Positions 53,203 to 61,585 of a stretch of DNA of 64,000 nucleotides are shown here, in pieces. The stretch covers positions 1,054,001 to 1,118,000 of the forward strand of contig NZ_CP043505.1 of NCBI RefSeq assembly GCF_008365295.1, written 5' to 3'. The DNA is from Agromyces intestinalis (GTDB lineage Bacteria; Actinomycetota; Actinomycetes; Actinomycetales; Microbacteriaceae). The notes under the pieces are model-generated. The model had not been told where the DNA came from. It did not search any database and saw only the letters and a program-made list of their open reading frames with translations. Position numbers and translations under genes: made by a program. Position 1 is the first letter of the stretch. Each line of letters opens with the position of its first letter.

Positions 53203-53985
53203 ATGAACGAGGTGCGACGAGGCCATCGACCGCCCAACGGCGAAGCGGTGCTCGACCGCGCGTTCCGCCTGCTCGCCGCCTTCACCCCGGCACGGCCGAG
53301 GCTCACGCTCACCGAACTGAGCACGATCGCGAACCTGCCGCTCTCGACCGCGTCGCGGCTGTCGGGCAAGCTCGTGAGCCTCGGCGCCCTCGAGCGCCGG
53401 CCCGACGGCGCGTACAGCCTCGGCCTGCGCCTGCTCGAGTTCGCCGCGCTCGCGCCGCGCGGCCACGGGCTGCGGGCGATCGCGCTGCCCTACATGGAAG
53501 ACCTGCACCGTGCCACCCGCCAGCACGTGCAGCTCGCCGTCCGTGAGGACGACGAGGCCGTCATCGTCGAACGGCTCTCGGCCCCCGGCGCAGCCAAGGT
53601 GCTGTACCACGTCGGCGGGCGGGTGCCGCTGCACGCGACCGGGCTCGGCAACATCCTGCTCGCACACACCAAGCCCGGCTTCCAGGAGGCGTACCTCCGT
53701 CGGCCGCTGCGGCTCGATCCCGAGGACACGCTGATGGACCCGGTCGAGTTGCGCGACCGACTCGCCCTGATCCGCCGAACGGGGGTGGCGACGATGACCC
53801 GGCTGCTGCCCGAGCCGGCCGCGTCGGTCGCGGCCCCCATCCTCGACGGCGACCGCAAGGTGGTCGCCGCACTGTCGGTCGTCGGCACCGACGGGTCGCT
53901 CGATGTTCGGATGCTGGAGCCCGCCGTGATGGCGATCGCCGCATCGATCTCGCGCGAGGTGGGGGCGCGCGCCGCGACTCAGTAG
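53203..53985 (+). CDS. IclR family transcriptional regulator
   Basis: A 260-residue IclR regulator. The winged helix (about 15-80) has LTLTELSTIANLPLSTASRLSGKLVSLGAL (core ANLPLSTASRLSGKLVSLGA). The effector domain has GGRVPLHATGLGNILLAHT and the IRRTGVATMTRLL segment. It is divergent from the monooxygenase operon and converges with the VOC dioxygenase gene, overlapping its 3' end by seven bases. Four palindromes with one consensus around it are probably its binding sites. Confidence 0.9.
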   Translation: MNEVRRGHRPPNGEAVLDRAFRLLAAFTPARPRLTLTELSTIANLPLSTASRLSGKLVSLGALERRPDGAYSLGLRLLEFAALAPRGHGLRAIALPYMEDLHRATRQHVQLAVREDDEAVIVERLSAPGAAKVLYHVGGRVPLHATGLGNILLAHTKPGFQEAYLRRPLRLDPEDTLMDPVELRDRLALIRRTGVATMTRLLPEPAASVAAPILDGDRKVVAALSVVGTDGSLDVRMLEPAVMAIAASISREVGARAATQ

Positions 53986-54590
53986 AGCTCGGGAAGGAAG
54001 ATGTCCTTCGGGATCTCGTCGGGCACGTACTCGCCGGCGCGGGCCTTCTCGTGGATCTCCTGGAAAGTGAGGCCCTGCTCGCGCGCCTCGACCAGCTTCT
54101 CGGGGTCGAACCAGGTACCGATCGGGTTCTCGGCGAATTCGAGCGCCGAGTTGATCCACTGCGATGAGTCGCGCCAGTTGCCGAAGCAGTCGACCTGGAT
54201 CTCGACGCCGTTGCCGTCGGGGTCCTGGTAGTAGACCGACATGGTGATGCCGTGGTCGAGGTACAGGAAGGGCGTGATGCCGCGGTCGCGCAGGCGGATG
54301 TAGTTGTTCAGCCACTGGTCGAACGTCTCGAACTCGAACGCCGTGTGGTGGATGCCGGTCGAATGCCCCTTGTCGACCGGGTGCTTGAGCCCGGGAGGCG
54401 ACAGCAGCGCGATGCGGTGGTTGGCCGCGTCGTTGGTCAGCCACGCGGCATCCTCGCCGTGGAAGGCCGGGTACAGGCCGAGGGCGACGCCGTACCATTC
54501 GACCATTTCGTCGAGGCGCAGCGTGGTGAAAGTGGTGTGGTGCAGCGTGGGGGCCGCGAGGGGACGGTCCGTCGCACGGTTGGTAGGCAT
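53979..54590 (-). CDS. VOC family ring-cleavage dioxygenase (catechol 2,3-dioxygenase-like)
   Basis: A 203-residue VOC-fold protein. LHHTTFTTLRLDEMVEWY, then STGIHHTAFEFE and DPDGNGVEIQVD give the His, His, Glu metal triad of type I extradiol dioxygenases; GHSTGIHH matches the second-ligand region. The length is shorter than two-domain biphenyl or catechol dioxygenases. Of two adjacent ATGs I choose the second (54590), six bases after GGAG. It probably opens the dihydroxy ring made by the operon's monooxygenase. Divergent from the alpha/beta hydrolase gene. Confidence 0.83.
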   Translation of the reverse strand: MPTNRATDRPLAAPTLHHTTFTTLRLDEMVEWYGVALGLYPAFHGEDAAWLTNDAANHRIALLSPPGLKHPVDKGHSTGIHHTAFEFETFDQWLNNYIRLRDRGITPFLYLDHGITMSVYYQDPDGNGVEIQVDCFGNWRDSSQWINSALEFAENPIGTWFDPEKLVEAREQGLTFQEIHEKARAGEYVPDEIPKDIFLPELY

Positions 54591-54679
54591 CATCGACTCC
54601 AAGGAAGGTGGATCGCACCGCAGGTCTTCGGCGGTGCTGACCCACCAGACCACGACGGCGCCGATGCCACCCAGCCTCA

Positions 54680-54694
54680 TTCCATTGAATGGGA
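54680..54694. promoter_or_regulatory. Operator B of the second IclR regulon
   Basis: TTCCATTGAATGGGA, 14 of 15 to the consensus, about 90 bases before the dioxygenase start and on its side of the divergent gap. Confidence 0.68.
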
Positions 54695-54738
54695 CGCGCG
54701 CTCGGATGCCGAGCCGCGCCCGGCAGATGCCACCCCTG

Positions 54739-54753
54739 TTCCAATGAATGGAA
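54739..54753. promoter_or_regulatory. Operator C of the second IclR regulon
   Basis: TTCCAATGAATGGAA, 14 of 15 to the consensus, with extended arms GTTCCA/TGGAAC (54738-54754). It lies 84 bases before the alpha/beta hydrolase start; its centre is 59 bases from operator B. Confidence 0.7.
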
Positions 54754-54837
54754 CACTGGTGTCGGTTCGTGCACGACGTGCCGATAGTCGAGGTACCCGT
54801 CGCGCGAGGATGCCGGCGGCACCCCACGGAGAGTGAC

Positions 54838-55749
54838 ATGAGTTCAACGACGAACACCCAGGCGTTCACGCACGCCGTCACCGGCGACGGCCCGGCCTCG
54901 GGTCTCACGATCACGGGCCGGCAGGGCTCGCCCGCCGAGCGTGCCGACGGCGCGCCCCTCGTGATCGCCCTGCACGGCGGCACCTACACCTCGGAGTACT
55001 TCGACATCCCCGGCTACTCGCTGATCGACCGCGCCGTCGAGGCGGGCATCCCGATCATCGCGCTCGACCGGCCCGGCTACGCCGGCAGCACCTGGATCGA
55101 GCCCGAGGAATCGATCATCCTGCAGAACGCCGAGGCGCTCGACCAGGTGATCGGCGAGATCTGGGCCGAGTACGGCGAGGGCCTGGCCGGTGTGGTGCTC
55201 ATCGCGCACTCGATCGGCGGCGCCGTCGCCACGGCGATCGCCGCGAGGCATCCCGAATGGCCGCTCCTGGGCCTAGCCGTGTCGGGATGCCTGCTCACCG
55301 TGCCCGCCGAGTCGCGCCAGGCGTGGCTCGACCTACCGCCGATCCCGACGATCGACCTGCCCGTGCCGATCAAGGACTCGGTCATGTTCGGCCCCGAGGG
55401 CACCTACGACGAGTCGATGCCGGCCGCCAGCTACCCGTCGAACGCCGAGGTGCCGCGCGCCGAACTCCTCGACATCACCGGGCCGTGGATCGAGCGGGTA
55501 GCGACCGTCGCCGCCGAAGTGCAGGTGCCCGTGCTCGCCCGCCAGGCCGAGTTCGACGCACTCTGGATCACCGACGCCGACCAGGTCGCCGGGTTCGGTG
55601 CGGCGTTCAGCGCGTCCCCCGCCGTCGACGCGAAGCTCGTGCCGGGCTCGGGCCACTGCATCGACTTCCACCACGCGGGCGAGGCGCTGCAGCGCGAGCA
55701 GCTCGACTTCGCCCTGCGGGTCGCGGCGAGCGCGAACGCGCCGGCCTGA
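54838..55749 (+). CDS. Alpha/beta hydrolase, probable meta-cleavage-product hydrolase
   Basis: A 303-residue alpha/beta hydrolase. ALHGGTYTSEYF is the oxyanion segment, AHSIGGAVATAIA the nucleophile elbow (Ser), and GSGHCIDFHHAG the His. A context with a ring-cleavage dioxygenase, a monooxygenase and a CoA transferase suggests that it splits the ring-cleavage product, though esterase activity is equally possible from motifs alone. CGGAGAG lies just before the ATG. Its promoter region holds operator C. Confidence 0.84.
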   Translation: MSSTTNTQAFTHAVTGDGPASGLTITGRQGSPAERADGAPLVIALHGGTYTSEYFDIPGYSLIDRAVEAGIPIIALDRPGYAGSTWIEPEESIILQNAEALDQVIGEIWAEYGEGLAGVVLIAHSIGGAVATAIAARHPEWPLLGLAVSGCLLTVPAESRQAWLDLPPIPTIDLPVPIKDSVMFGPEGTYDESMPAASYPSNAEVPRAELLDITGPWIERVATVAAEVQVPVLARQAEFDALWITDADQVAGFGAAFSASPAVDAKLVPGSGHCIDFHHAGEALQREQLDFALRVAASANAPA

Positions 55750-55750
55750 G

Positions 55751-55826
55751 CCCCGCGTCAGCACCGGACCCCCGCGTCAGCACCGGATCCCCGCGTCAGC
55801 ACCGGACCCCCCGCGTCAGGGACGCT
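55751..55826. repeat. Tandem CCCCGCGTCAGCACCGGA repeats
   Basis: Three 18-base copies begin at 55751, 55770 and 55789 (period 19, last base variable), and a fourth CCCCGCGTCAG begins at 55809, where it becomes the left arm of the hairpin that follows. They lie directly after the alpha/beta hydrolase stop. Confidence 0.8.
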
Positions 55827-55877
55827 GGTTGCCGCCTCAGCGAGCCACGAGCGGCAACACGCGTCCCCGACGCGGGG
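55809..55877. terminator. Long hairpin between convergent genes
   Basis: 27-base arms at 55809-55835 (starts CCCCGCGTCAGGGACGC) and 55851-55877 (ends GACGCGGGG) pair at 24 of 27 positions, with a 15-base loop. It lies between the convergent hydrolase and NmrA genes and probably ends transcription both ways, or is a dispersed palindromic element. Confidence 0.7.
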
Positions 55878-55891
55878 CCTCACGCGGCGCT

Positions 55892-55956
55892 CACGCGGTC
55901 CGCGGGGCTCACGCGGTCACGCGGGTCGCACGCGGTCCGCGGGGCTCACGCGGTCA
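55892..55956. repeat. Direct repeat of 28 bp at the NmrA gene end
   Basis: The same 28 bases (start CACGCGGTCCGCGGGGCTC) occur at 55892-55919 and 55929-55956, a period of 37. The second copy includes the stop codon of the minus-strand NmrA gene. Confidence 0.75.
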
Positions 55957-56859
55957 GGCGGGGATCGGTGGGCGGGATGTCTCGGGCCGGGGTGCTCCGC
56001 GGCGCGCCGCCTCGCGGCGCACGAATGCCTCGAAACTCGTCGGCGTTCGCCCCAACAGCCACGTGAGCACGTTCGGGTTGCCGACGAAGTCGTGTGCGCT
56101 GTAGCGGCTCGAGATCGAGCGCAGCACCCGCAGCTCGTGCTCGGCGCCGGCCGGGTCGCGGTCGCCGAGCCACGCCCGGGCGTACGTGTCGGCGTCGATC
56201 TGGCGCACGGCGATCTCGCGCCCGAGCACGCCCGAGATGATCGCGCCGAGCTCGTGCGCGGTGTACCGACCCGGTGCGACGAGCTCGTACGTGGCCCCGG
56301 CGTGCCGTTCGGGTTCGGTGAGGGCCAGCGCCGCGACCTCGGTCACGTCGTCGAGGTCGACCAGCGACTGGCGCCGCTCGAGCGACCACGAGAGCTCGAA
56401 CACATCGCGCTCGAACACCGGGCGCAGCTTCAGCGGCAGCATGTAGTTCGACGGCTGCAGGATCGTGAACTCGAGACCGGAGCCGAGCAGGTACTCCTCG
56501 ACGTCGCGCTTGATCTCGTGCTGGACGAGGTCGGTGACGATCGCGTGCAGCACCGAGCTGAACACGAACTGTCCGACGCCCGCCTCACACGCCGCGTCGA
56601 TGACCGTGAACCCCATCTCGCGCTCACGCGGGTGCAGGGTCGGGCCGACGTGGTAGATCGCGCGCACGCCGGCCACGGCCTGCGCCGCGACCTCGGGGCG
56701 GCTGAGGTCGCCGACGACCACGTCGCTCACGCCCAGTTCGCGCAGGGCGGCCGCGGAAGCCTCGCTCTGCACTGCGGCACGAACGGCATGCCCGGCGCGC
56801 AGCAGCTTCGGAATCAGCAGCCGGCCCTGATTGCCGTTCGCCGCGGTGACGAGGATCAC
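55954..56859 (-). CDS. NmrA-like NAD(P)-binding protein
   Basis: A 301-residue Rossmann protein. VTAANGNQGRLLIPKLL carries a variant of the NAD(P)-binding loop, GxxGxxG becoming AANGNQG. EFTILQPSNYMLPL and YELVAPGRYTAHELG are typical of NmrA-family regulators/reductases. The start is a GTG overlapping the stop of the upstream paralogue (GTGA), so the two are coupled. Paired NmrA proteins may sense the redox state or act as quinone reductases. The last codons lie in a repeat. Confidence 0.82.
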   Translation of the reverse strand: MILVTAANGNQGRLLIPKLLRAGHAVRAAVQSEASAAALRELGVSDVVVGDLSRPEVAAQAVAGVRAIYHVGPTLHPREREMGFTVIDAACEAGVGQFVFSSVLHAIVTDLVQHEIKRDVEEYLLGSGLEFTILQPSNYMLPLKLRPVFERDVFELSWSLERRQSLVDLDDVTEVAALALTEPERHAGATYELVAPGRYTAHELGAIISGVLGREIAVRQIDADTYARAWLGDRDPAGAEHELRVLRSISSRYSAHDFVGNPNVLTWLLGRTPTSFEAFVRREAARRGAPRPETSRPPIPA

Positions 56860-57734
56860 GCGGCGGCGCCCGGTTCGCGGAAGAACGCCGCGTTGCGGTC
56901 GAGGTAGGCCTCGACGGTGCCGGCGGGGCGCCCGGTGACGACCTCGACGGTGTCGGTGACGACCTCGGCGCCGTGGTCGCGGAACACCTGGTAGACCTCT
57001 TCGAAGTGCTCGGCCTCCCACGGCTCCATGCCGCGGGCGAGCATGCCGGCGCGCACGTCGGCCGGGGTGACCTCGACGACCTCGATCGCGCTGCCGCGGA
57101 TCTCGCCGATGCGCTCGGCGATCTCGCGGTACGCGACCGCGCGCGGGCCGGTGAGCACGAGGGTGCTCCCGTCCCACGTGTCGTCGGTGAGCACGCGCGC
57201 GGCGACCGCCCCGACATCGGCGCCGTCGATCATCGCGAGGCCGGCGTCGGCGAGCGGATTCGGGATGCGACCGGTCGCCCGGATCGCGGGCAGCATGATC
57301 TGCCCGATCATCGTCTGCATGAAGGCGTTGGCGCGCAGCGTCACGAACGGCTGGCCGCTGCCCTGCAGCACGGTCTCGATCTCCCAGTGCTGGCGCAGCG
57401 CCTGCGGACCGTCGGGACGAATCGCCGAGTCGGTGCCCGACAGCTTCACGAGCTTCACGCCGCTGCGACGCACCTCGCGGATGATCCGCAGCTGCAGGTC
57501 GGCCATGTCGAACGCGTGCGGCGTGAGCAGGAACACCGCGTCGACCCCGTCGAGGGCGGCGTCGACGGCACCCGCGTAGAGGTCGCCTTCGACGACGTCG
57601 ACGGCATCGGGCAGGATGCCTCGGGCCCGGGCCGCATCGCGGCTGATCACGCGGGTCGGGGTGCCCTGGGCGACGAGCGCCTCGACGACGTGCGGGCCGA
57701 TGTTGCCCGTGGCTCCGGTCACCAGAACGGTCAT
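56856..57734 (-). CDS. NmrA-like NAD(P)-binding protein
   Basis: A 292-residue protein with the canonical VTGATGNIGPHVVEAL loop, the SGVKLVKLSGTDSAI strand and a VYQVFRDHGAEVV C-terminal helix, all NmrA/QOR2-like. GGAG precedes the ATG. First gene of a two-gene unit and divergent from the E1 gene. Operator D lies in the gap, so control by the IclR protein at 53203 is possible. Both genes are distinct from the NmrA pair at 12-14 kb. Confidence 0.84.
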   Translation of the reverse strand: MTVLVTGATGNIGPHVVEALVAQGTPTRVISRDAARARGILPDAVDVVEGDLYAGAVDAALDGVDAVFLLTPHAFDMADLQLRIIREVRRSGVKLVKLSGTDSAIRPDGPQALRQHWEIETVLQGSGQPFVTLRANAFMQTMIGQIMLPAIRATGRIPNPLADAGLAMIDGADVGAVAARVLTDDTWDGSTLVLTGPRAVAYREIAERIGEIRGSAIEVVEVTPADVRAGMLARGMEPWEAEHFEEVYQVFRDHGAEVVTDTVEVVTGRPAGTVEAYLDRNAAFFREPGAAA

Positions 57735-57820
57735 AGTGCAGACTCCTTCGTCGCTCGCGCACGCGTCATCGCGTCCGCTCGAGCCATGGTTCCAGCCGAC
57801 GGTCGGCCGTCGGCGCGCAC

Positions 57821-57835
57821 GTCCATTCAGTGGAA
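57821..57835. promoter_or_regulatory. Operator D of the second IclR regulon
   Basis: GTCCATTCAGTGGAA, 14 of 15 to the consensus. It lies between the NmrA pair and the E1 gene, 93 bases before the E1 ATG and 86 bases from the NmrA ATG. Confidence 0.62.
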
Positions 57836-57928
57836 ACGAGCTGGGCGCACCGTCGCGCCGATGCTCCACTGGTCGGCACCGATGCGCGGGTCGCGTCGGC
57901 TTCGACGATGACGCGAAAGGCCGAGCGG

Positions 57929-60301
57929 ATGAGCCCTCTCACGACCTCCCCCGACCAGCTCGATGCGGCCGACGGTGCTGCGGAGCATCCGGCCGCCGCA
58001 TCGCCGAACGCCGTGCTCGAGCAGATCGAGCGCCGCACGCTGTGGCTCGCGACCTCGATGGTGCACCACGCGAACAAGGTGCGCCCGAACCGCTCGGGCG
58101 TGAAGGTCGGCGGCCATCAGGCGTCGAGCGCGTCGATGACGACGATCATGACGTCGCTCTGGTTCGAGCAGCTCACCGCCGCCGACCGGGTCTCGGTCAA
58201 GCCGCACGCCTCGCCCGTGCTGCATGCCATCGAGTACCTGCTCGGCACGCTCGACGAGCGCTGGATGACCACGCTGCGCGAGTTCGGCGGCATCCAGAGC
58301 TATCCGAGCCGGCGCAAGGACCCGGTGCCCGCCGACTACTCCACGGGGTCGGTGGGCATCGGGGCGACCGCCCCGATCTGGGGCGCCATCGCCCGGCGGT
58401 TCGTCGAGTCGCGAACCGGCGTCGCGAACCGCGGTCGGCAGTACTCGCTGGTCGGCGACGCCGAGCTCGACGAGGGCGCGATCTGGGAGGCGGTGCTCGA
58501 CAGCGCCGTCGCCGACCTGGGCGAGATCGTCTGGATCGTCGACCTCAACCGGCAATCGCTCGACCGGGTCGTGCCGAACATCGCCGCGACGAAGCTCGAG
58601 CGCGTGTTCGACGCCGCCGGCTGGCAGGTGCTGACCGTGAAGTTCGGCCGGCTGCTCGAGGAGCTGTTCGCCCGGCCCGGCGGCGACGCGCTGCGCCGGC
58701 GCATCACCGAGATGTCGAACCCCGAGTACCAGCGGCTGCTGCGATGCGACGCGGCCGAGCTGCGGCGGCGTCTGCCGGGAGACGGGGCGGATGCCGCGGC
58801 CATTGCCGCGCTGTGCGACGGGCTCGACGACGGCACGCTGCTGGCGGCGATCCGCAACCTCGGCGGACACGACTTCGACGCCCTGCGCGCCGCGTACGCG
58901 GCCATCGACGACACCCGGCCGACCGTCATCATCGCCTACACGGTGAAGGGTCGCGGGCTGCCGATCGAGGGGCACCCGCAGAACCACTCGTCGCTGCTCT
59001 CGGCGGAGCAGTACGGCGAGCTCGCCGATGCGCTCGGCGAGCGAGCGGATGCCCCGTGGCAGCGGTTCGCGCCCGACACCGACGCCGGCCGGCTGTGCGC
59101 GGCGACGGCGGCGCGACTCGAACGCGAGCCCGCAGCATCCGCCTCGCCGCCCGAGGTGCCCGCCGACCTGGGCCGCACGCCCACCGGGACGGGCACCACC
59201 CAGGCGGCGCTCGGTCGGGCGCTGCTGGATCTCACCAGGGTCGCACCGGACGCCGCGGCGCGCGTCGTGACGGTGAGCCCCGATGTGTCGAGCAGCACGA
59301 ACCTCGCCGGGTGGATCAACAAGGTCGGCGTGTGGTCGACCGCAGAGCGGCGCGACTGGTTCGAGGACGACGGCGAGACGCTGCTGCACTGGCGCGAGCG
59401 GCCGAGCGGCCAGCACATCGAGCTCGGCATCGCCGAGGTCAACCTGGTGAGCCTGATCGGCGAGCTCGGCACGACCTGGAGCCGCTGGGGGCAGACGCTG
59501 TTCCCGATCGGCACGGTCTACGACCCGTTCGTCGAGCGCGCGCTCGAACCCTGGTCGTACGGCATGTACGCGGGCGGCCAGTCGATCCTGGTCGGTACGC
59601 CGTCGGGCGTGACCCTCGCCCCCGAAGGCGGCGCCCACCAGTCGATCACGACGCCGTCGATCGGACTCGAGCAGCCCGAGTGCGTGGCGTACGAGCCCGC
59701 ATTCGTCGTCGACGTCGAATGGACGCTGCTCGCCGCGATGGGCCGGCTCGGGCGCCCCGGCGGCCGGTCGGCGTACCTGCGGCTCTCGACGCGACCGATC
59801 GATCAGAAGCTCGCGGATGTCCCGGCCGACCCCGCCGCACGCGAGCGGCGCCGCCGGCAGGTGGTCGCGGGGGCCTACCTGCTGCGCACGGCCGGCACCG
59901 CGGGCGGGCGGCCCGATGCGACGATCGTCACGATGGGCGCCCTCGTGCCCGAGGCGCTCGCCGCCGCCGACCGGCTCGCCGCGCAGGGCATCGCGGCCGA
60001 CGTGGTGTGCGTCACGAGCGCAGGTCTCCTGTTCGAGGCGCTGCAGGCCCGGCGCGGCCTCGGCGACGGGGCATCCTGGATCCTCGACCAGGTGTTCCCG
60101 GCCGAGCGCGCCGCGCCCATGGTGACGGTGCTCGACGGGCACCCGCACACCCTCGCGTTCCTCGCCGGCATCAACCGGGTGCCGGCCCGCAACCTCGGCG
60201 TGAGCCGGTTCGGGCAGTCGGGCGACCTCGACGACGTGTACCGGCACCACGGCATCGACGCCGACGGCATCGTCGCGGCCGCACTCGACGTGCTCGCCTG
60301 A
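57929..60301 (+). CDS. AceE-like 2-oxoacid dehydrogenase E1 (transketolase fold), orphan
   Basis: A 790-residue thiamine-diphosphate enzyme of the homodimeric pyruvate dehydrogenase E1 type. GDAELDEGAIWEAVL and IVDLNRQSLD form the diphosphate-Mg motif (GDxE...N). HQASSASMTTIMTSLWFE (core quoted) and PIEGHPQNHSS are AceE-like, and GAHQSITTPSIGLEQ lies in the pyrimidine domain. I start at the ATG at 57929 because AAAGG lies eight bases before it. It is about 100 residues shorter than E. coli AceE (887). No E2 or E3 gene is nearby. Operator D suggests that it processes a 2-oxoacid from the aromatic pathway. Confidence 0.85.
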   Translation: MSPLTTSPDQLDAADGAAEHPAAASPNAVLEQIERRTLWLATSMVHHANKVRPNRSGVKVGGHQASSASMTTIMTSLWFEQLTAADRVSVKPHASPVLHAIEYLLGTLDERWMTTLREFGGIQSYPSRRKDPVPADYSTGSVGIGATAPIWGAIARRFVESRTGVANRGRQYSLVGDAELDEGAIWEAVLDSAVADLGEIVWIVDLNRQSLDRVVPNIAATKLERVFDAAGWQVLTVKFGRLLEELFARPGGDALRRRITEMSNPEYQRLLRCDAAELRRRLPGDGADAAAIAALCDGLDDGTLLAAIRNLGGHDFDALRAAYAAIDDTRPTVIIAYTVKGRGLPIEGHPQNHSSLLSAEQYGELADALGERADAPWQRFAPDTDAGRLCAATAARLEREPAASASPPEVPADLGRTPTGTGTTQAALGRALLDLTRVAPDAAARVVTVSPDVSSSTNLAGWINKVGVWSTAERRDWFEDDGETLLHWRERPSGQHIELGIAEVNLVSLIGELGTTWSRWGQTLFPIGTVYDPFVERALEPWSYGMYAGGQSILVGTPSGVTLAPEGGAHQSITTPSIGLEQPECVAYEPAFVVDVEWTLLAAMGRLGRPGGRSAYLRLSTRPIDQKLADVPADPAARERRRRQVVAGAYLLRTAGTAGGRPDATIVTMGALVPEALAAADRLAAQGIAADVVCVTSAGLLFEALQARRGLGDGASWILDQVFPAERAAPMVTVLDGHPHTLAFLAGINRVPARNLGVSRFGQSGDLDDVYRHHGIDADGIVAAALDVLA

Positions 60302-60342
60302 GGCTGCGGCCACGCCACGCCACGCCCCGGCCGCGGCCGCGG

Positions 60343-60375
60343 TCAGGGCGCGGCGGCGGCCGTCAGGGCGCGGCG
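60343..60375. repeat. Short direct repeat at the enolase-family gene end
   Basis: TCAGGGCGCGGCG occurs at 60343-60355 and 60363-60375 (period 20). The second copy holds the stop codon of the minus-strand gene; the first lies just outside. It resembles the duplicated TetR gene end at 5691-5743. Confidence 0.7.
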
Positions 60376-61472
60376 ATCCACTCGGTCGCCGTCGTCAGCT
60401 CGTCGAGCAATTCGGGGATCGGCTCGACCCCGAGCCCCGGACCCGTCGGCACCTCGATGCGGCCGTCGACCATCATGAACGGCGGCGTCAGGTCGGTGCG
60501 GTAGAACCGGTCGCTGGCCGAGATGTCGCCCGGCAGCGTGAACCCCGGCAGCGACGCCAGCGCGACGTTCGCCGCCCGGCCGATGCCCGACTCGATCATG
60601 CCGCCGCACCAGACCGGTACGCCGTTGGCCGCGGCGAGGTCGTGGATGCGCCGCGCCTCGAGGTACCCGCCGACCCGCCCGGGCTTGACGTTGATCACGC
60701 TCGTGGCACCGAGCCGGATCGCCGCGGCCGCCGTCTGCGCCGAGGTGATCGACTCGTCGAGGCAGATCGGCGTCTGCACGAGTTTCGCCAGTTCGGCGTG
60801 GCCGAGCACGTCCTCCTCCTCGAGCGGCTGCTCGATGAGCAGCAGATCGAACGCGTCGAGCCTGGCCAGGTGTCGGGCATCCCGCAGGGTGTACGCGGTG
60901 TTCGCGTCGACCTGCAGCGGCACGTCGTCGCCGAACCGCTCGCGCACCGCGCGCACCGGCTCGAGGTCCCACCCGGGTTCGATCTTCAGCTTGATGCGCA
61001 CGTATCCGGAGTCGAGGTATCCGCCGACGGTGTCGAGCAGCTGCGGAATCGAGTCCATGATGCCGACCGACACCCCCGACGGCACCGAAGCGTGCACGCC
61101 GCCCAGTTCGCGCGCGAACGAGCGCCCCTCGGTGCGCAACTCGGCGTCGAGCACCGCCATCTCGAGCGCGGCCTTGGCCATGCGATGGCCCTTGAACGGA
61201 TGCAGCGCCTCGCCGACGGCGTACGCGTCGGCGATGCCCGCCGCGAAGAGGGTCGGAATCAGGAACCGCCGCATCACGTCCTGCGCGCCGTCGATGTACT
61301 CGGGCGAGTAGGCGGGGTCGGGCAGCGCGACGCACTCGCCCCAGCCCGAGCCCTCGTCGGTGACCGCGCGCACCAGCAGGATGTCGCGTTCGGTCTGGGT
61401 GCCGAATGAGGTGCGGAACGGGGACACCAGTGGCATCCCAACCCGGCGCAGTTCGAATCCCTCGAGCCTCAT
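60363..61472 (-). CDS. Enolase-superfamily enzyme (o-succinylbenzoate synthase / N-acylamino acid racemase type)
   Basis: A 369-residue muconate-lactonizing-subgroup enzyme. The KxK acid/base pair is in VRIKLKIEPG, followed by metal ligands in DANTAY, EQPLEEED and DESITS and the second Lys in INVKPGRVGG. Gene length and motifs fit MenC/NSAR, which cannot be separated by sequence alone. ATG at 61472 chosen because GGAG is seven bases upstream. No other menaquinone genes are near, so racemase activity or an aromatic-pathway role is possible. Confidence 0.85.
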   Translation of the reverse strand: MRLEGFELRRVGMPLVSPFRTSFGTQTERDILLVRAVTDEGSGWGECVALPDPAYSPEYIDGAQDVMRRFLIPTLFAAGIADAYAVGEALHPFKGHRMAKAALEMAVLDAELRTEGRSFARELGGVHASVPSGVSVGIMDSIPQLLDTVGGYLDSGYVRIKLKIEPGWDLEPVRAVRERFGDDVPLQVDANTAYTLRDARHLARLDAFDLLLIEQPLEEEDVLGHAELAKLVQTPICLDESITSAQTAAAAIRLGATSVINVKPGRVGGYLEARRIHDLAAANGVPVWCGGMIESGIGRAANVALASLPGFTLPGDISASDRFYRTDLTPPFMMVDGRIEVPTGPGLGVEPIPELLDELTTATEWIAAP

Positions 61473-61585
61473 CGGCATGCTCCTTCGTCGTGCGCGGCTC
61501 GCCGGCGCTGGCGATGCGTCCAACATAGCCGCGCTCGCCACCGAGCCCCCGCGCCCCGACATGCCCCGGGGCCTCGCGCGAGACG

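Noticed and set aside
55751-55956. CRISPR-like array
   Set aside because: Units have a period of 19 with almost no spacer, only three to four copies, and no cas genes are near.
57827-60313. An 828-codon minus-strand frame opposite the E1 gene
   Set aside because: Low-complexity Arg/Val/Asp protein without motifs; the plus strand carries clear thiamine-diphosphate motifs.
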